Below, one piece after another: positions 40,227-48,746 of a stretch of 64,000 bases of DNA (its first letter is position 1; every line of letters starts with the position of its first letter). This DNA is from Devosia sp. (GTDB lineage: Bacteria > Pseudomonadota > Alphaproteobacteria > Rhizobiales > Devosiaceae). Location: the NCBI RefSeq assembly GCF_028290435.1, contig NZ_JAQGJV010000078.1, positions 1 through 64,000 on the forward strand. The letters run 5' to 3'. A model generated the notes under the pieces. It saw only the letters and a list, made by a program, of their open reading frames with translations, was not told where the DNA came from and ran no database searches. A program made the position numbers and the translations under genes.

Positions 40227-41714
40227 TCAGGCATTGGCGCGCAGGCGCCGAAGCAGTGGAGGCACGGCCAAAAACAGCAGGGCGATGACCATCAGCGTGC
40301 CCGAGAGCGGGGTCGAGACGAGGACGATGGGGTTGCCCTGCCCAGCCGCCAGGGCCGTCCGCAACTGGGTTTCGGCCATGGGGCCGAGGATCAGGCCGAT
40401 CAGTACCGGCGCGATGGGGAAATCGTAGACCCGCATCACATAACCCATCAGGCCGATGACCAGCATGATGGCGAGGTCGGTCCAGGAGCCGGCGAGGCCC
40501 CAGACGCCGATCATGGCAAAGACCAGAATGCCGGCATAAAGCTGCGGACGCGGGATGCGCAGCAATTGTACCCAGATGCCCACGAGCGGCAGGTTGAGCA
40601 CGAGCAGCATGACATTGCCGATATAGAGCGAGGCGATGAGGCCCCAGATCAGCGCCGGGTTGGACGTGAAGAGGAAAGGGCCGGGCTGCAGGCCGTAATT
40701 CTGGAAGGCGGCGAGCAGCACGGCGGCGGTCGCCGAGGTCGGCAGGCCCAGGGTCAGCAGCGGCACGAGAATGCCGGCGGCGGCGGCATTGTTGGCGGCT
40801 TCGGGACCGGCGACGCCCTCAATGGCGCCATGGCCGAACTCGTCCTTGTGGCGCGAGAGTTTACGCTCGAGCGTATAGGACAGCATGGTGGGAATTTCCG
40901 AGCCGCCGCCGGGCAGGGCGCCCATTGGAAAGCCGATAAGGGTCCCGCGTAGCCAGGGTTTCCAGGATCGGGCGAAGTCCTCTCGCGTAAACCACGCCTG
41001 GCCCTTGACGGACGCCATGGCGGCCGGGGCCGAGCGGAAGCGGCTGGCGACATAGAGCATCTCGCCGACGGCGAACAGCGACACCAGCACGACCGTAAGT
41101 TCAACACCGCGCAAAAGCTGCATGACGCCGAAGGTGAGCCGGGGCTGGCCGCTCATGGAATCGATGCCGATGACGCCGATGGCTATGCCGATAAACAGCG
41201 AAATGAATCCGCGTGTGCGCGAGTTGCCCATCACCACGGCGACCGAGCAGAAGGCCAGCGTGGTTAAGGCGAAATAGTCGGCGGGCTTGAAGTAGAACGC
41301 CAGCTCGGCAATGGCCGGCGCCGCAAAGGTGAGGGCCAGCGTGGCGATGGTGCCTGCCACGAAGGAGCCAAGCGCAGCGGTGGTCAGGGCAGCGGCGCCA
41401 CGGCCGGCGCGCGCCATCTTGTTTCCCTCAAGCGCGGTCATCATCGAGCCGGCTTCACCGGGTGTATTCAGCAGGATCGAGGTGGTCGACCCGCCATACA
41501 TGGCGCCATAGAGAATGCCGGCGAACATGATGAAGGCCGAGGTGGGTTCGAGTGTGGTGGTGATGGGCAGCAGGAGGGCGATGGTCAGCGCCGGCCCGAT
41601 GCCTGGGAGGATGCCGATTATGGTGCCCAGGAGCGAGCCCACCAGGGCCCACATCAAATTGACCGGTTGTACGGCAACGGCGAAGCCGTCCAGGAGCAGC
41701 CCGAAGGTTTGCAT
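40227..41714 (-). CDS. tctA: Tripartite tricarboxylate transporter, large permease TctA
   Basis: 495-residue inner-membrane protein with about 10-12 TM helices. It has the TctA hallmarks [21 protein letters not shown] near the N-terminus and [14 protein letters not shown] in the middle, as well as the repeated glycine/proline loops of the family. With TctB and the binding protein TctC it forms a secondary, sodium- or proton-coupled importer for a carboxylate. It lies four bases after tctB and 47 bases before the MmgE/PrpD gene. Confidence 0.93.
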   Translation of the reverse strand: MQTFGLLLDGFAVAVQPVNLMWALVGSLLGTIIGILPGIGPALTIALLLPITTTLEPTSAFIMFAGILYGAMYGGSTTSILLNTPGEAGSMMTALEGNKMARAGRGAAALTTAALGSFVAGTIATLALTFAAPAIAELAFYFKPADYFALTTLAFCSVAVVMGNSRTRGFISLFIGIAIGVIGIDSMSGQPRLTFGVMQLLRGVELTVVLVSLFAVGEMLYVASRFRSAPAAMASVKGQAWFTREDFARSWKPWLRGTLIGFPMGALPGGGSEIPTMLSYTLERKLSRHKDEFGHGAIEGVAGPEAANNAAAAGILVPLLTLGLPTSATAAVLLAAFQNYGLQPGPFLFTSNPALIWGLIASLYIGNVMLLVLNLPLVGIWVQLLRIPRPQLYAGILVFAMIGVWGLAGSWTDLAIMLVIGLMGYVMRVYDFPIAPVLIGLILGPMAETQLRTALAAGQGNPIVLVSTPLSGTLMVIALLFLAVPPLLRRLRANA

Positions 41715-41717
41715 GCG

Positions 41718-42248
41718 TCAAAACCCCAAGGGTGGAAAAAAGCCGCCCAGTTGCAAACCGAGACGGGCAAACAGGAACCAGGCGAGGGCGGCGAGTACGG
41801 CGCCGCAGATTAGGTCCAGCCACCAGCGGCGCGAGCCGAAGGCATTGGCGACCAGCATGAACGCGATCGTGGCGGTAAAGGGCATTCCGAGCGGCTTCAT
41901 GGTGGCGATCGGGACGGCAACGGCGACAAGCGCCGTAAAGAAAGCCCGGCGATCCATGCCGGCATCGGCTTGGGCGTCTTCCGCCTCTTGCGGCTCGAAG
42001 CTTTCGCCGCGCCATATCTGCAGAATGAGGATGGCGCCCAGTACCAGCAGGGCAGCACCCGATATGGTGACGAAAAGGCCCGGACCAACGGCTGCATAGC
42101 GAGCGCCCTGCGGCAGGCCGGAGGCTCCATAAAGCCAGACCGCTCCGATGGCCATGACCCCGATTCCGATCCAGTAGGGGCGGGCGGGTGCGGAGGCGGC
42201 CGCGGGGCCGCCTCCATTCTGGCTGTTATCCTGCCCGTCAGTTGACAA
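41718..42248 (-). CDS. tctB: Tripartite tricarboxylate transporter, small permease TctB
   Basis: Four-TM small subunit (about 176 residues). Hydrophobic segments lie at about 20-37, 49-69, 95-125 (two helices) and 135-165. The frame is open to 42413, but that part is antisense noise over tctC. I take the TTG at 42248, eight bases after AAGGA, which overlaps the tctC end by 11 bases; the ATG at 42257 is a close alternative. TctB proteins vary greatly in sequence, and the call rests on size, topology and position between tctC and tctA. Confidence 0.82.
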   Translation of the reverse strand: MSTDGQDNSQNGGGPAAASAPARPYWIGIGVMAIGAVWLYGASGLPQGARYAAVGPGLFVTISGAALLVLGAILILQIWRGESFEPQEAEDAQADAGMDRRAFFTALVAVAVPIATMKPLGMPFTATIAFMLVANAFGSRRWWLDLICGAVLAALAWFLFARLGLQLGGFFPPLGF

Positions 42249-43194
42249 GGCCGGCATCCTTGAGGACCTTGCCCTGGGTCGCGGTCTCTTGCGCGATGAA
42301 CGCGCCGAAGTCTTCACCGGCGAGGAAGTAATCGTCCCAACCTTGGGTTTCGAGTACGGCCTTCCAGGCATCGCTCTTGGAAAGCTGCGTGAAGCGATCG
42401 ACCCATTGGGCATAGTTGTCGTCCGGCGCGCCAGGCGCCGCCAGGATGCCGCGCCAGTTGGCGAGCTCGATGGGATAGCCGGCTTCGGTGAAGGTCGGCA
42501 CGTCGGGCAGGTTGGTACGGCGTTCGGCGGCGGTGACTCCCAGCAGCTTGATGCGGCCCTGCTCGGCGAACTGGGCGAATTCGGACGTGCCCGAAACGCC
42601 GGCCGTCAGTGTACCGTTGACGATGGCAGTTACCGTCTCGGCGCCAGAGGTCTGCGGGATATAGTTGAGGTCGGCTACCGGAATGCCGCCTTCCTGCGCC
42701 AGCAGGGCCACGGCGATATGGTCGACACCGCCGGCCGAACCGCCGCCGATCGGATGAGCGCCTGGATCGGCCTTGAGGTCGGCGACAAGGTCGGCCAGCG
42801 TGTTGTAGGGCGAGTCAGCCGCTACCGCGACAACCAGGTATTCGGCGGTCAGCCGTGCCACTGGACGGAAATCCGCCAGGTTGATGGGCGAACTGTTGAG
42901 CTGGATGGCGCCCACAGTGATCGCGCCGAACACGGCCAGCGCATCGGGCTGGCCGGTCGAGGTGCCCAGGAACTCGGCAAGTCCAACAGTGCCGCCGGCG
43001 CCGCCGGTATTGGTGAAATTGACGCCGTCTGTATAGATGCCGGCATCCTTGAGAGCCTGGAAGGCTTGGCGGCCCGTACCGTCCCAGCCGCCGCCGGGGG
43101 CGGCGGGCAGCATGACATTGACCTGGGCGCTGGCTGCGCCCGTGCCAAGCGCCGCCGTCATGGCAAGCGCAATCAGTGTCTTCGAAAGCTTCAT
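42238..43194 (-). CDS. tctC: Tripartite tricarboxylate transporter, periplasmic binding protein TctC
   Basis: 318-residue solute-binding protein of the Bug/TctC type. It has a signal peptide (MKLSKTLIALAMTAALGTGAASA, cut before QVNVMLP), then the family blocks PAAPGGGWDGTGR and FTNTGGAGGTVGLAEF, the loops that grip the carboxylate. A strong GGGAGGA lies six bases before the ATG. It is the first gene of the operon and sits next to the promoter and operator region. The ligand cannot be read from sequence; relatives bind citrate, tricarballylate, aspartate or phthalates. Confidence 0.93.
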   Translation of the reverse strand: MKLSKTLIALAMTAALGTGAASAQVNVMLPAAPGGGWDGTGRQAFQALKDAGIYTDGVNFTNTGGAGGTVGLAEFLGTSTGQPDALAVFGAITVGAIQLNSSPINLADFRPVARLTAEYLVVAVAADSPYNTLADLVADLKADPGAHPIGGGSAGGVDHIAVALLAQEGGIPVADLNYIPQTSGAETVTAIVNGTLTAGVSGTSEFAQFAEQGRIKLLGVTAAERRTNLPDVPTFTEAGYPIELANWRGILAAPGAPDDNYAQWVDRFTQLSKSDAWKAVLETQGWDDYFLAGEDFGAFIAQETATQGKVLKDAGLVN

Positions 43195-43229
43195 TATTGA
43201 TCCTCCCGAGCGTGCGGTGTTTATTGCGC

Positions 43230-43258
43230 TATCTGGCGCCTTTGTCCGTCACGCTCAA
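43230..43258 (-). promoter_or_regulatory. Candidate tctC promoter
   Basis: On the minus strand TTGAGC (43258-43253), 17 bases, CAGATA (43235-43230). The -35 box directly abuts the palindrome at 43260. Confidence 0.35.
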
Positions 43259-43259
43259 A

Positions 43260-43271
43260 TCTGTCGACAGA
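43260..43271. promoter_or_regulatory. Operator-like palindrome 1
   Basis: TCTGTCGACAGA is a perfect 12-base palindrome, extended on both sides by AA/TT pairs after one mismatch. It shares the pattern TCTG-N4-CAGA with site 2, whose centre is 63 bases away (six helical turns). This is probably the binding site of the GntR regulator. Confidence 0.55.
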
Positions 43272-43321
43272 ATTGACGTTTCAGAGGTCACCATAACGCC
43301 AAAAGGACGTCAACCCCAAAG

Positions 43322-43335
43322 TTCTGCTGACAGAA
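43322..43335. promoter_or_regulatory. Operator-like palindrome 2
   Basis: TTCTGCTGACAGAA: arms TTCTG/CAGAA around CTGA, matching site 1 in arms and spacing. Two sites in phase suggest cooperative binding or looping. Confidence 0.5.
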
Positions 43336-43446
43336 TGGTGCGTTGGTGATGGCTGCGCCTGAGCGAAATCCCGATGCGATCAGCAAAGGGGGCGGGGGTG
43401 CCAAATTTGAATGGCGAATTGCACCTGCCAAGCCCGTACTGGGCAG

Positions 43447-43479
43447 CGGTCGCGCAATTGCCATGCGCTTGCGCGACCG
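43447..43479. repeat. Eleven-base-pair hairpin
   Basis: CGGTCGCGCAA and TTGCGCGACCG pair perfectly around an 11-base loop. No T-run follows on either strand, so it is not a standard terminator; it may be an RNA element or a protein site. Confidence 0.6.
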
Positions 43480-43586
43480 TGGCTCGCTCCGAAAATGGAC
43501 GGTGGCAGTTGAGTGACCAACGGCCTAGTTGCGATCCGCTGTGCAGCACTTTTCGGTTCGCAATCGTGAGGCCTGAGGCGAGGCAG

Positions 43587-43601
43587 ATCGATTGAATCGA
43601 T
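43587..43601. repeat. Palindrome
   Basis: ATCGATT-G-AATCGAT, perfect 7-base arms around one base. Confidence 0.5.
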
Positions 43602-43634
43602 TGGATGCAGTGCTGCCGGCTGGAGCGTCTGATT

Positions 43635-43667
43635 GTGAAGGGGTGGTGGATCGTGAAGGGGTGGTGG
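43635..43667. repeat. Tandem direct repeat, period 18
   Basis: GTGAAGGGGTGGTGG occurs at 43635-43649 and again at 43653-43667, separated by three bases. Confidence 0.7.
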
Positions 43668-43702
43668 GGACCGAGTCAATCGAACCGTCGATCCGTGATT
43701 CG

Positions 43703-43773
43703 CATAATATATATTATGGAACTTTTGTATTGATCTAAGGCATTGATTCAATGGAGGTTTGTATAAAAATACA
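43703..43773. repeat. Cluster of three AT-rich palindromes
   Basis: CATAATATATATTATG (43703-43718, perfect 16 bases), CATTGATTCAATG (43741-43753) and TGTATAAAAATACA (43760-43773). They lie within 71 bases in an otherwise GC-rich region, upstream of the whole tct unit and just downstream of the minus-strand MBL gene. Confidence 0.6.
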
Positions 43774-43845
43774 GGTTTTCGCGTTCAGCGGCTAGCGGCG
43801 GTGGCGCCATCATAGCTCAGCGCGGCGGCACGAGGATAAGTCGGC

Positions 43846-44682
43846 TCAGAGGTTGATGATGGTTCCTGCCACGACGTCGATGCGCATGCCGTCGAAGGCT
43901 GGTTCGACATTGGCGGGCAAAGTCGATTGCAGCGTCCGGTAGTCCATATCGATGTGCATGTTCGTGAGCACGGCTTTGCCTGGCGCGAAGCGCTCGATTA
44001 GATCCAGGGTTTCCGGCAAGCTCAGATGGCTTGGATGTGGCGCGTGGCGCAAGGCGTCGACGATCCAGAGGCTCAATCCAGATACGGCGGCGTCGGAGTT
44101 GGCGGGAATGGCCGACAGGTCGCAGGAATAGGCGAAATTGCCGACGCGGAAGCCAAGAGACTCAATGTTGCCGTGCACTTGGCTGAAAGCGTCGATGCGG
44201 ATGGTGCCGCCGGGTCCATTGATCGACAGCACGGTGCCTGCCTCGATTTCATGGGCATTGAGGATGGGCGGATAGTCGCTGCCGGGTGGCGCGGTGAAGC
44301 AATAGCCAAAGGCCTCGCGGATGCGGGCGCCAGCCTCGCGGGTGAAATAGACGTCGACGCGCTGGCGGTTATTCAGCGCCAGCACACGCAAATCATCGAT
44401 GCCGTGCGTATGGTCGGCGTGTTCGTGAGTATAGAGCACCGCGTCGACGCGATTGACCTCGGCATCCAGCAATTGCTCGCGCAGGTCGCAACCGGTGTCG
44501 ATGAGGACGCGGGTTGGCTCGGCGACGCCGTCGGTCCAGCCTTCGATCAGCAGCGCGCAGCGGCGGCGGCGGTTGCGCGGCTCGGCGGGATCACAATCGC
44601 CCCAGATATTGCCGATGCGCGGCACACCGCCGGACGAGCCACAGCCAAGCACCGTGGCAATGATCTTTTGCGCGTCGGCCAT
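43846..44682 (-). CDS. MBL-fold metallo-hydrolase (PhnP-like)
   Basis: 278-residue metallo-beta-lactamase-fold protein with the metal motif THEHADHTHGIDD (H86, H88, D90, H91), an N-terminal VLGCGSSGGVPRIG strand-loop and further histidines toward the C-terminus (QVHGNIESLG, NMHIDMDY). Sequence type is that of PhnP/cyclic-phosphodiesterase-like enzymes. In alphaproteobacteria this gene regularly follows tmk-holB-metG-tatD, as here; its own substrate is not established. It starts three bases after the tatD stop. Confidence 0.88.
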   Translation of the reverse strand: MADAQKIIATVLGCGSSGGVPRIGNIWGDCDPAEPRNRRRRCALLIEGWTDGVAEPTRVLIDTGCDLREQLLDAEVNRVDAVLYTHEHADHTHGIDDLRVLALNNRQRVDVYFTREAGARIREAFGYCFTAPPGSDYPPILNAHEIEAGTVLSINGPGGTIRIDAFSQVHGNIESLGFRVGNFAYSCDLSAIPANSDAAVSGLSLWIVDALRHAPHPSHLSLPETLDLIERFAPGKAVLTNMHIDMDYRTLQSTLPANVEPAFDGMRIDVVAGTIINL

Positions 44683-44685
44683 GGT

Positions 44686-45465
44686 TTATGCGAGGCCAGT
44701 TTTGGCGAACAGCCGGGCGAAATTCGCGGTAGTTTCTGCGCCGAGCGCTTCTATGCTCAGGCCGCGGACTTCAGCGACTTTTTCAGCGGTGAAGCGCACG
44801 AAGCTGGGTTCGTTCGAGGCGCCGCGATGCGGGATCGGCGCCAGGTAAGGCGCATCAGTTTCCACGAGATAGCGATCCGCCGGGACAAACTTGGCGACCT
44901 CGCGGATGTCCTCGGCATTCTTGAAGGTGATGATGCCGGAGAATGAAATATAGCCACCCAGATCGAGTGCGGTGCGAGCCAGATCCTGGCCGGCGGTGAA
45001 GCAGTGCAGAACGAAAGGGAAGGCCCCCTGCCCGGCTTCTTCGGTCAGGATGGCGGCCATGTCGTCGTCGCACTTGCGGCTGTGGATAACCAGTGGAAGA
45101 CCGGTGATTCTGGAGGCAGCGATGTGGCGGCGCAGGCCCGTGGCCTGGGCCTCGCGCGGTGCATTATCATAGAAGTAGTCGAGCCCCGCTTCGCCAATCG
45201 CAACGCAGCGTGGATGGGCACTTAGGCGCACCAGATCGTCGGTCTGGATGTGCAATTCCTTGTCGGCATTGTGCGGATGGGTGCCGACTGAGCACCAAAC
45301 GTTCGGGTAACGTTCCGCGATGGCAGCGTATGTGGAAAAGTTATCCACCAGTGTGGATATCGTGACCATTCCGGTCACCCCGGCAGCGGCGGCGCGAGCC
45401 AAAACGCCGTCGATATCGCCGGACAGCGCCTCGAAATCCAGATGGCAGTGACTGTCGATCAGCAT
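44686..45465 (-). CDS. tatD: TatD-family metal-dependent hydrolase
   Basis: 259-residue TIM-barrel hydrolase, a 3'-5' exonuclease or deoxyribonuclease in characterised members. Metal ligands: HCHLD (H6, H8), the glutamate in AIGEAGLDY, LVIHSRKCDDD, FVLHCFTAG and the aspartate in LVETDAPYLAP. Length and motifs are complete. It lies between metG and the MBL gene with gaps of three bases on each side. Confidence 0.94.
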   Translation of the reverse strand: MLIDSHCHLDFEALSGDIDGVLARAAAAGVTGMVTISTLVDNFSTYAAIAERYPNVWCSVGTHPHNADKELHIQTDDLVRLSAHPRCVAIGEAGLDYFYDNAPREAQATGLRRHIAASRITGLPLVIHSRKCDDDMAAILTEEAGQGAFPFVLHCFTAGQDLARTALDLGGYISFSGIITFKNAEDIREVAKFVPADRYLVETDAPYLAPIPHRGASNEPSFVRFTAEKVAEVRGLSIEALGAETTANFARLFAKTGLA

Positions 45466-45468
45466 GGT

Positions 45469-47019
45469 CTATTCGGCCTTGCGCTCGAGGCGGGCGAATA
45501 CGCCTTGGGGCACGGGAAGTTCGGTGCCGGGAACGAGGCGATCGGGGACGAGTGCGTCGGCAAGCATGCGCTGGTCGGCGGGTACACCCAACTGGTTGAG
45601 CAGGACTTCGGCCGATGCCGGTACAAAGGCCTGCATCGGGATGGCCAGACGGCGAACCGTATCGGCGGTGAGGTATAGGACCGTGGCCATGCGGACGGGA
45701 TCGGTCTTTTTCAGCGCCCAGGGCTCCTGGCCGGCGAAGTAGTTATTGGCCGAACTCAGGGCTGCGATGATAGCGCCGGCGGCGTCATGGACCAGTTGGC
45801 CGTCCATGGCCTTCTGGGCGGCGTCGAGGGCTTCATCGACTTCGCGGATCAGTGCCAGATCCTCGGGCGTGTGCGGGCCGTGCTCGGGCACCTTGCCGTC
45901 GAGGTTCTTGTTGATCATCGACAGCGAGCGCTGGGCCAGATTGCCCAGATTGTTGGCGAGGTCGGCATTGACGCGGTTGACCAGCTTGTCGCGGCTATAG
46001 TCGCCGTCCTGGCCGAAGGAGACCTCGCGCAGCAGGAAATAACGCAACTGATCGACGCCGAATTCCGACGCCAATTCAAAGGGATCGACGACGTTGCCGA
46101 GCGATTTGCTCATCTTCTGGCCATCGACGGTCAAGAAGCCATGGGCGAAAACGCGATGCTGCACGTCGATGCCGGCGCTCATCAGGAAGGCGGGCCAATA
46201 GACGGTGTGGAAGCGGATAATGTCCTTGCCGATGACATGCAGGTCAGCGGGCCAGAATTTCTTGAACAGCTCGCTGTCCATGTCGGGGAAGCCGACGCCG
46301 GTGATGTAATTGGTCAGCGCATCGACCCACACATACATGACGTGGCCCGGCGCGTCGGGCACCGGGATTCCCCAATCGAAGGTGGTACGCGAGATCGACA
46401 GATCCTGCAGTCCGCCTTTGACGAAGGAGATGATTTCGTTGCGGCGTTCTTTGGGCGCAATGAAGTCTGGATTGGCTTCGTAGAGATCGAGCAGCTTTTG
46501 CTGGTAGGCCGAGAGACGGAAGAAATAGGTCGGCTCTTCAACCCAATTGACCTCGGCGCCGGACGGGGCGAAGCGCTTGCCGTCCTTTTCCGTCAACTCG
46601 TCTTCGTCGAAATAGGCCTCGTCCCGGACTGAGTACCAGCCTTTGTAGGTCGACTGGAAAATGTCGCCATTGTTGTTGGCGGCCATCCTCTTCCAGATGT
46701 CCTGGCTGGCCTCGTGGTGACGCTGCTCCGTGGTGCGGATGAAGTCGTCGTTGGAGATATTGAGCGTCTCCGCGAGGCGGCGGAACTCGGCGGAGTTCTT
46801 GTCAGCCAGCTCGCGCGGCGTGACGCCCTGGGCGGCGGCGGTCTGGACCATCTTTATGCCGTGCTCGTCGGTCCCGGTCAGGAAATAGACCTCGCGCCCT
46901 TCCAGCCGCTTGAAGCGGGCGATGGCGTCGGTGGCGATCATTTCATAGGCGTGGCCGATATGGGGAGCGCCGTTGGGATAGGAAATCGCGGTCGTGACGT
47001 AGAAAGGTTTGGCGGTCAT
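45469..47019 (-). CDS. metG: Methionyl-tRNA synthetase
   Basis: Class I synthetase of 516 residues from the ATG at 47019, which overlaps the holB stop (TGATG). HIGH is at 20-23 (PHIGHAYEM), and KMSKS is intact ([10 protein letters not shown]). The zinc-knuckle cysteines found in the E. coli enzyme are absent (the segment around [15 protein letters not shown] has none), and there is no C-terminal tRNA-binding appendix, so it is the short type common in alphaproteobacteria. A 5' extension of the frame to 47151 overlaps holB and is rejected. Confidence 0.96.
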   Translation of the reverse strand: MTAKPFYVTTAISYPNGAPHIGHAYEMIATDAIARFKRLEGREVYFLTGTDEHGIKMVQTAAAQGVTPRELADKNSAEFRRLAETLNISNDDFIRTTEQRHHEASQDIWKRMAANNNGDIFQSTYKGWYSVRDEAYFDEDELTEKDGKRFAPSGAEVNWVEEPTYFFRLSAYQQKLLDLYEANPDFIAPKERRNEIISFVKGGLQDLSISRTTFDWGIPVPDAPGHVMYVWVDALTNYITGVGFPDMDSELFKKFWPADLHVIGKDIIRFHTVYWPAFLMSAGIDVQHRVFAHGFLTVDGQKMSKSLGNVVDPFELASEFGVDQLRYFLLREVSFGQDGDYSRDKLVNRVNADLANNLGNLAQRSLSMINKNLDGKVPEHGPHTPEDLALIREVDEALDAAQKAMDGQLVHDAAGAIIAALSSANNYFAGQEPWALKKTDPVRMATVLYLTADTVRRLAIPMQAFVPASAEVLLNQLGVPADQRMLADALVPDRLVPGTELPVPQGVFARLERKAE

Positions 47020-48044
47020 CAGGGCTCGATGGAAACTGGTGTGGTGGTCTCGATATGCTTGCGGATCGCGTCGAAGATAGCGACGAGCGTCTGCTTCATA
47101 TCCAGATTGATGCTGTCGGCCTCGGCAAGCATGGCCTGTGCCTTGTCCCATAGTGCATTGGCCGAGGCAAGGCGATAGCGGCCATTGGGCGCGATGGCAG
47201 CGTTGCGGGCTTCGGCCGCCAGCCAGTCGGTCAGCATTTCCCGGGCGAAGGAAAGCTCAGTGCTTTGGGTATTGGAGCCCAAGGCTTCGGCGAGTTGGAT
47301 ATGGAGCGCTGCAGGATGACTGTTGGGCGCAGTGAACCATGCCTGGAGAGCGCCGAGCGCGCTCCCATCGCCCAGCGTCAGGGTTTCGAAGGCGCGGCGA
47401 GGCCGGCCGCCAGCGAGCGACACGGCGCGATCGAGCTGGTCGGACGGCAGGTCCGGCCTTTGCTCGGCCACAACAGCGCGGACCTCGGCATCGGTTAGCG
47501 GGCGCAGCGCAAGGCTGTGGCAGCGCGATTTGATGGTGGGCAGCAGTTGGCCGGGGCGGTGAGACACGAGGAAGAACGTCGTGTCGGCCGGCGGCTCTTC
47601 GAGCGTTTTCAGCAGGGCGTTGGCGGCGGACGGATTGCAATCGTCGATGCTGTCGATGATGGCGATGCGGTGGCCGGCGCGACCGCGGGTCTGGTGGAGA
47701 TCCTCGCGCAGGTTGCGCACGTCCTCGACGCGGATAACGGTATAATAGCTCTTGGCGTCCTTGGGACGACGGCGCAGCAAAGCCAGGTTGGGATGGGAGA
47801 GCGCAGTGACCTGCTGGTCGACGCGGTTGGCGTCCTCGTCGCCTGTGGCGGCGAAGATCAGGCGCGTCAGGTTGAACGCCAGCGTCGCCTTGCCGATGCC
47901 TTGCGGGCCATGCAGCAGGATGGCGCCGGGGAGCCGGTGATTGTTCAGCCGTTCGAGAATAGTCGCCTTGGCGGCGGCGTGGCCCCAAAGCGTGCGGTGC
48001 TGCTCGGGCGCAGCCACATCATCCAGACCATCGGGATCGGTCAC
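47019..48044 (-). CDS. holB: DNA polymerase III, delta prime subunit
   Basis: Clamp-loader subunit, 341 residues. The Walker A region is GPQGIGKA (46-53), altered from GKT and consistent with weak or absent ATPase activity of delta prime; the SRC block ([11 protein letters not shown]) that provides the arginine finger is present. It overlaps tmk (ATGA-type, 4 bases) and metG (1 base). Confidence 0.93.
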   Translation of the reverse strand: MTDPDGLDDVAAPEQHRTLWGHAAAKATILERLNNHRLPGAILLHGPQGIGKATLAFNLTRLIFAATGDEDANRVDQQVTALSHPNLALLRRRPKDAKSYYTVIRVEDVRNLREDLHQTRGRAGHRIAIIDSIDDCNPSAANALLKTLEEPPADTTFFLVSHRPGQLLPTIKSRCHSLALRPLTDAEVRAVVAEQRPDLPSDQLDRAVSLAGGRPRRAFETLTLGDGSALGALQAWFTAPNSHPAALHIQLAEALGSNTQSTELSFAREMLTDWLAAEARNAAIAPNGRYRLASANALWDKAQAMLAEADSINLDMKQTLVAIFDAIRKHIETTTPVSIEP

Positions 48045-48727
48045 GCGCGCGCCCTGCCCGTGACTTCGGGGAATTTATCGCTGACCACAGCCCAGATCGC
48101 GCCTTCCAGCGCATCTTCGCCCTGATCGGCGGAGATGACGACGCAGCGGTTGGGATTGGCCTTGGCGATTGACAGGAAGCTGTCGCGCAGCCGCTTGTGC
48201 CAATCGATGTCTTCTTTTTCGAAGCGGTCGCCGGTGAGCGCTAGGCCATCTTCGATGGCGCGTTGGGCGACGCGGCGGAAGGCAATCTCGGGATCCATAT
48301 CGAGCACGATGGTCAAGTCCGGCGCATGGCCGTCCAAAGCCAGAGCTTCGAGTGCTGCGATCAGCTTGTCATCGACGCCGCCGGTCAGGCCCTGATAGGC
48401 GCGGGTCGAATCGTGGAAGCGGTCGGAGATCACCCATTTGCCTGCGGCGAGGTTAGGGGCGATCAACTCGTTGACGTGATTGAGGCGCGCTGCGGCGAAG
48501 AGCACAGCTTCACCACCGGCGCCCCAGCTTTCGGAACGGCCCTGCAGGATGAAGGAGCGCACGGCCTCAGCCTTGGGCGTGCCGCCTGGCTCGCGGGTGC
48601 GCACGGCCTGGATCGAGGTTTCGGCCAGGCTCGCCAGCAGGCGCTTGACCTGGGTAGATTTGCCGACGCCTTCGCCACCTTCAAAGGTAATGAAACGGGC
48701 GCGGCTGGCCTGGGAAGCGTCGAGCAT
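48041..48727 (-). CDS. tmk: Thymidylate kinase
   Basis: Phosphorylates dTMP to dTDP. The 228-residue protein has the P-loop EGGEGVGKST (16-25), the DR block VISDRFHDSTRAYQG and the LID region near VAQRAIEDGL. It is coupled to holB by a 4-base overlap, and both serve DNA replication. It starts 19 bases downstream of the D,D-carboxypeptidase gene. Confidence 0.95.
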   Translation of the reverse strand: MLDASQASRARFITFEGGEGVGKSTQVKRLLASLAETSIQAVRTREPGGTPKAEAVRSFILQGRSESWGAGGEAVLFAAARLNHVNELIAPNLAAGKWVISDRFHDSTRAYQGLTGGVDDKLIAALEALALDGHAPDLTIVLDMDPEIAFRRVAQRAIEDGLALTGDRFEKEDIDWHKRLRDSFLSIAKANPNRCVVISADQGEDALEGAIWAVVSDKFPEVTGRARA

Positions 48728-48746
48728 TGGTGATGTCGTTCCCTAC

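Larger units (their letters stand above)
43195..43845. other. 651-base non-coding region upstream of tctC
   Basis: No convincing gene: open frames here (43310-43549 minus, 43374-43595 plus, 43380-43751 minus) have repetitive or unstructured translations and no ribosome binding sites. It holds the tctC promoter, two matching operator-like palindromes, a long hairpin, an 18-base direct repeat and a run of AT-rich palindromes, each listed separately. The part from 43690 to 43775 is much richer in A+T than its surroundings. Confidence 0.75.

Noticed and set aside
43660-43705. T-arm-like GGTTCGATTGAC on the minus strand, considered as a tRNA fragment
   Set aside because: No acceptor stem, D-arm or anticodon stem can be drawn around it.
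43310-43751. Open frames of 73-123 codons on both strands in the non-coding region upstream of tctC
   Set aside because: Translations are Pro/His-rich or repetitive with no recognisable domain, and no ribosome binding site is seen. They cover direct repeats and palindromes.
43741-43798. Short plus-strand frame ATGGAGGTTTG... of 14 codons among the AT-rich palindromes
   Set aside because: Too short, without a ribosome binding site, and explained by the palindromes themselves.
47020-47151. 44-codon N-terminal extension of methionyl-tRNA synthetase
   Set aside because: It lies wholly inside holB; the synthetase normally begins just before the [11 protein letters not shown] block, which matches the ATG at 47019.
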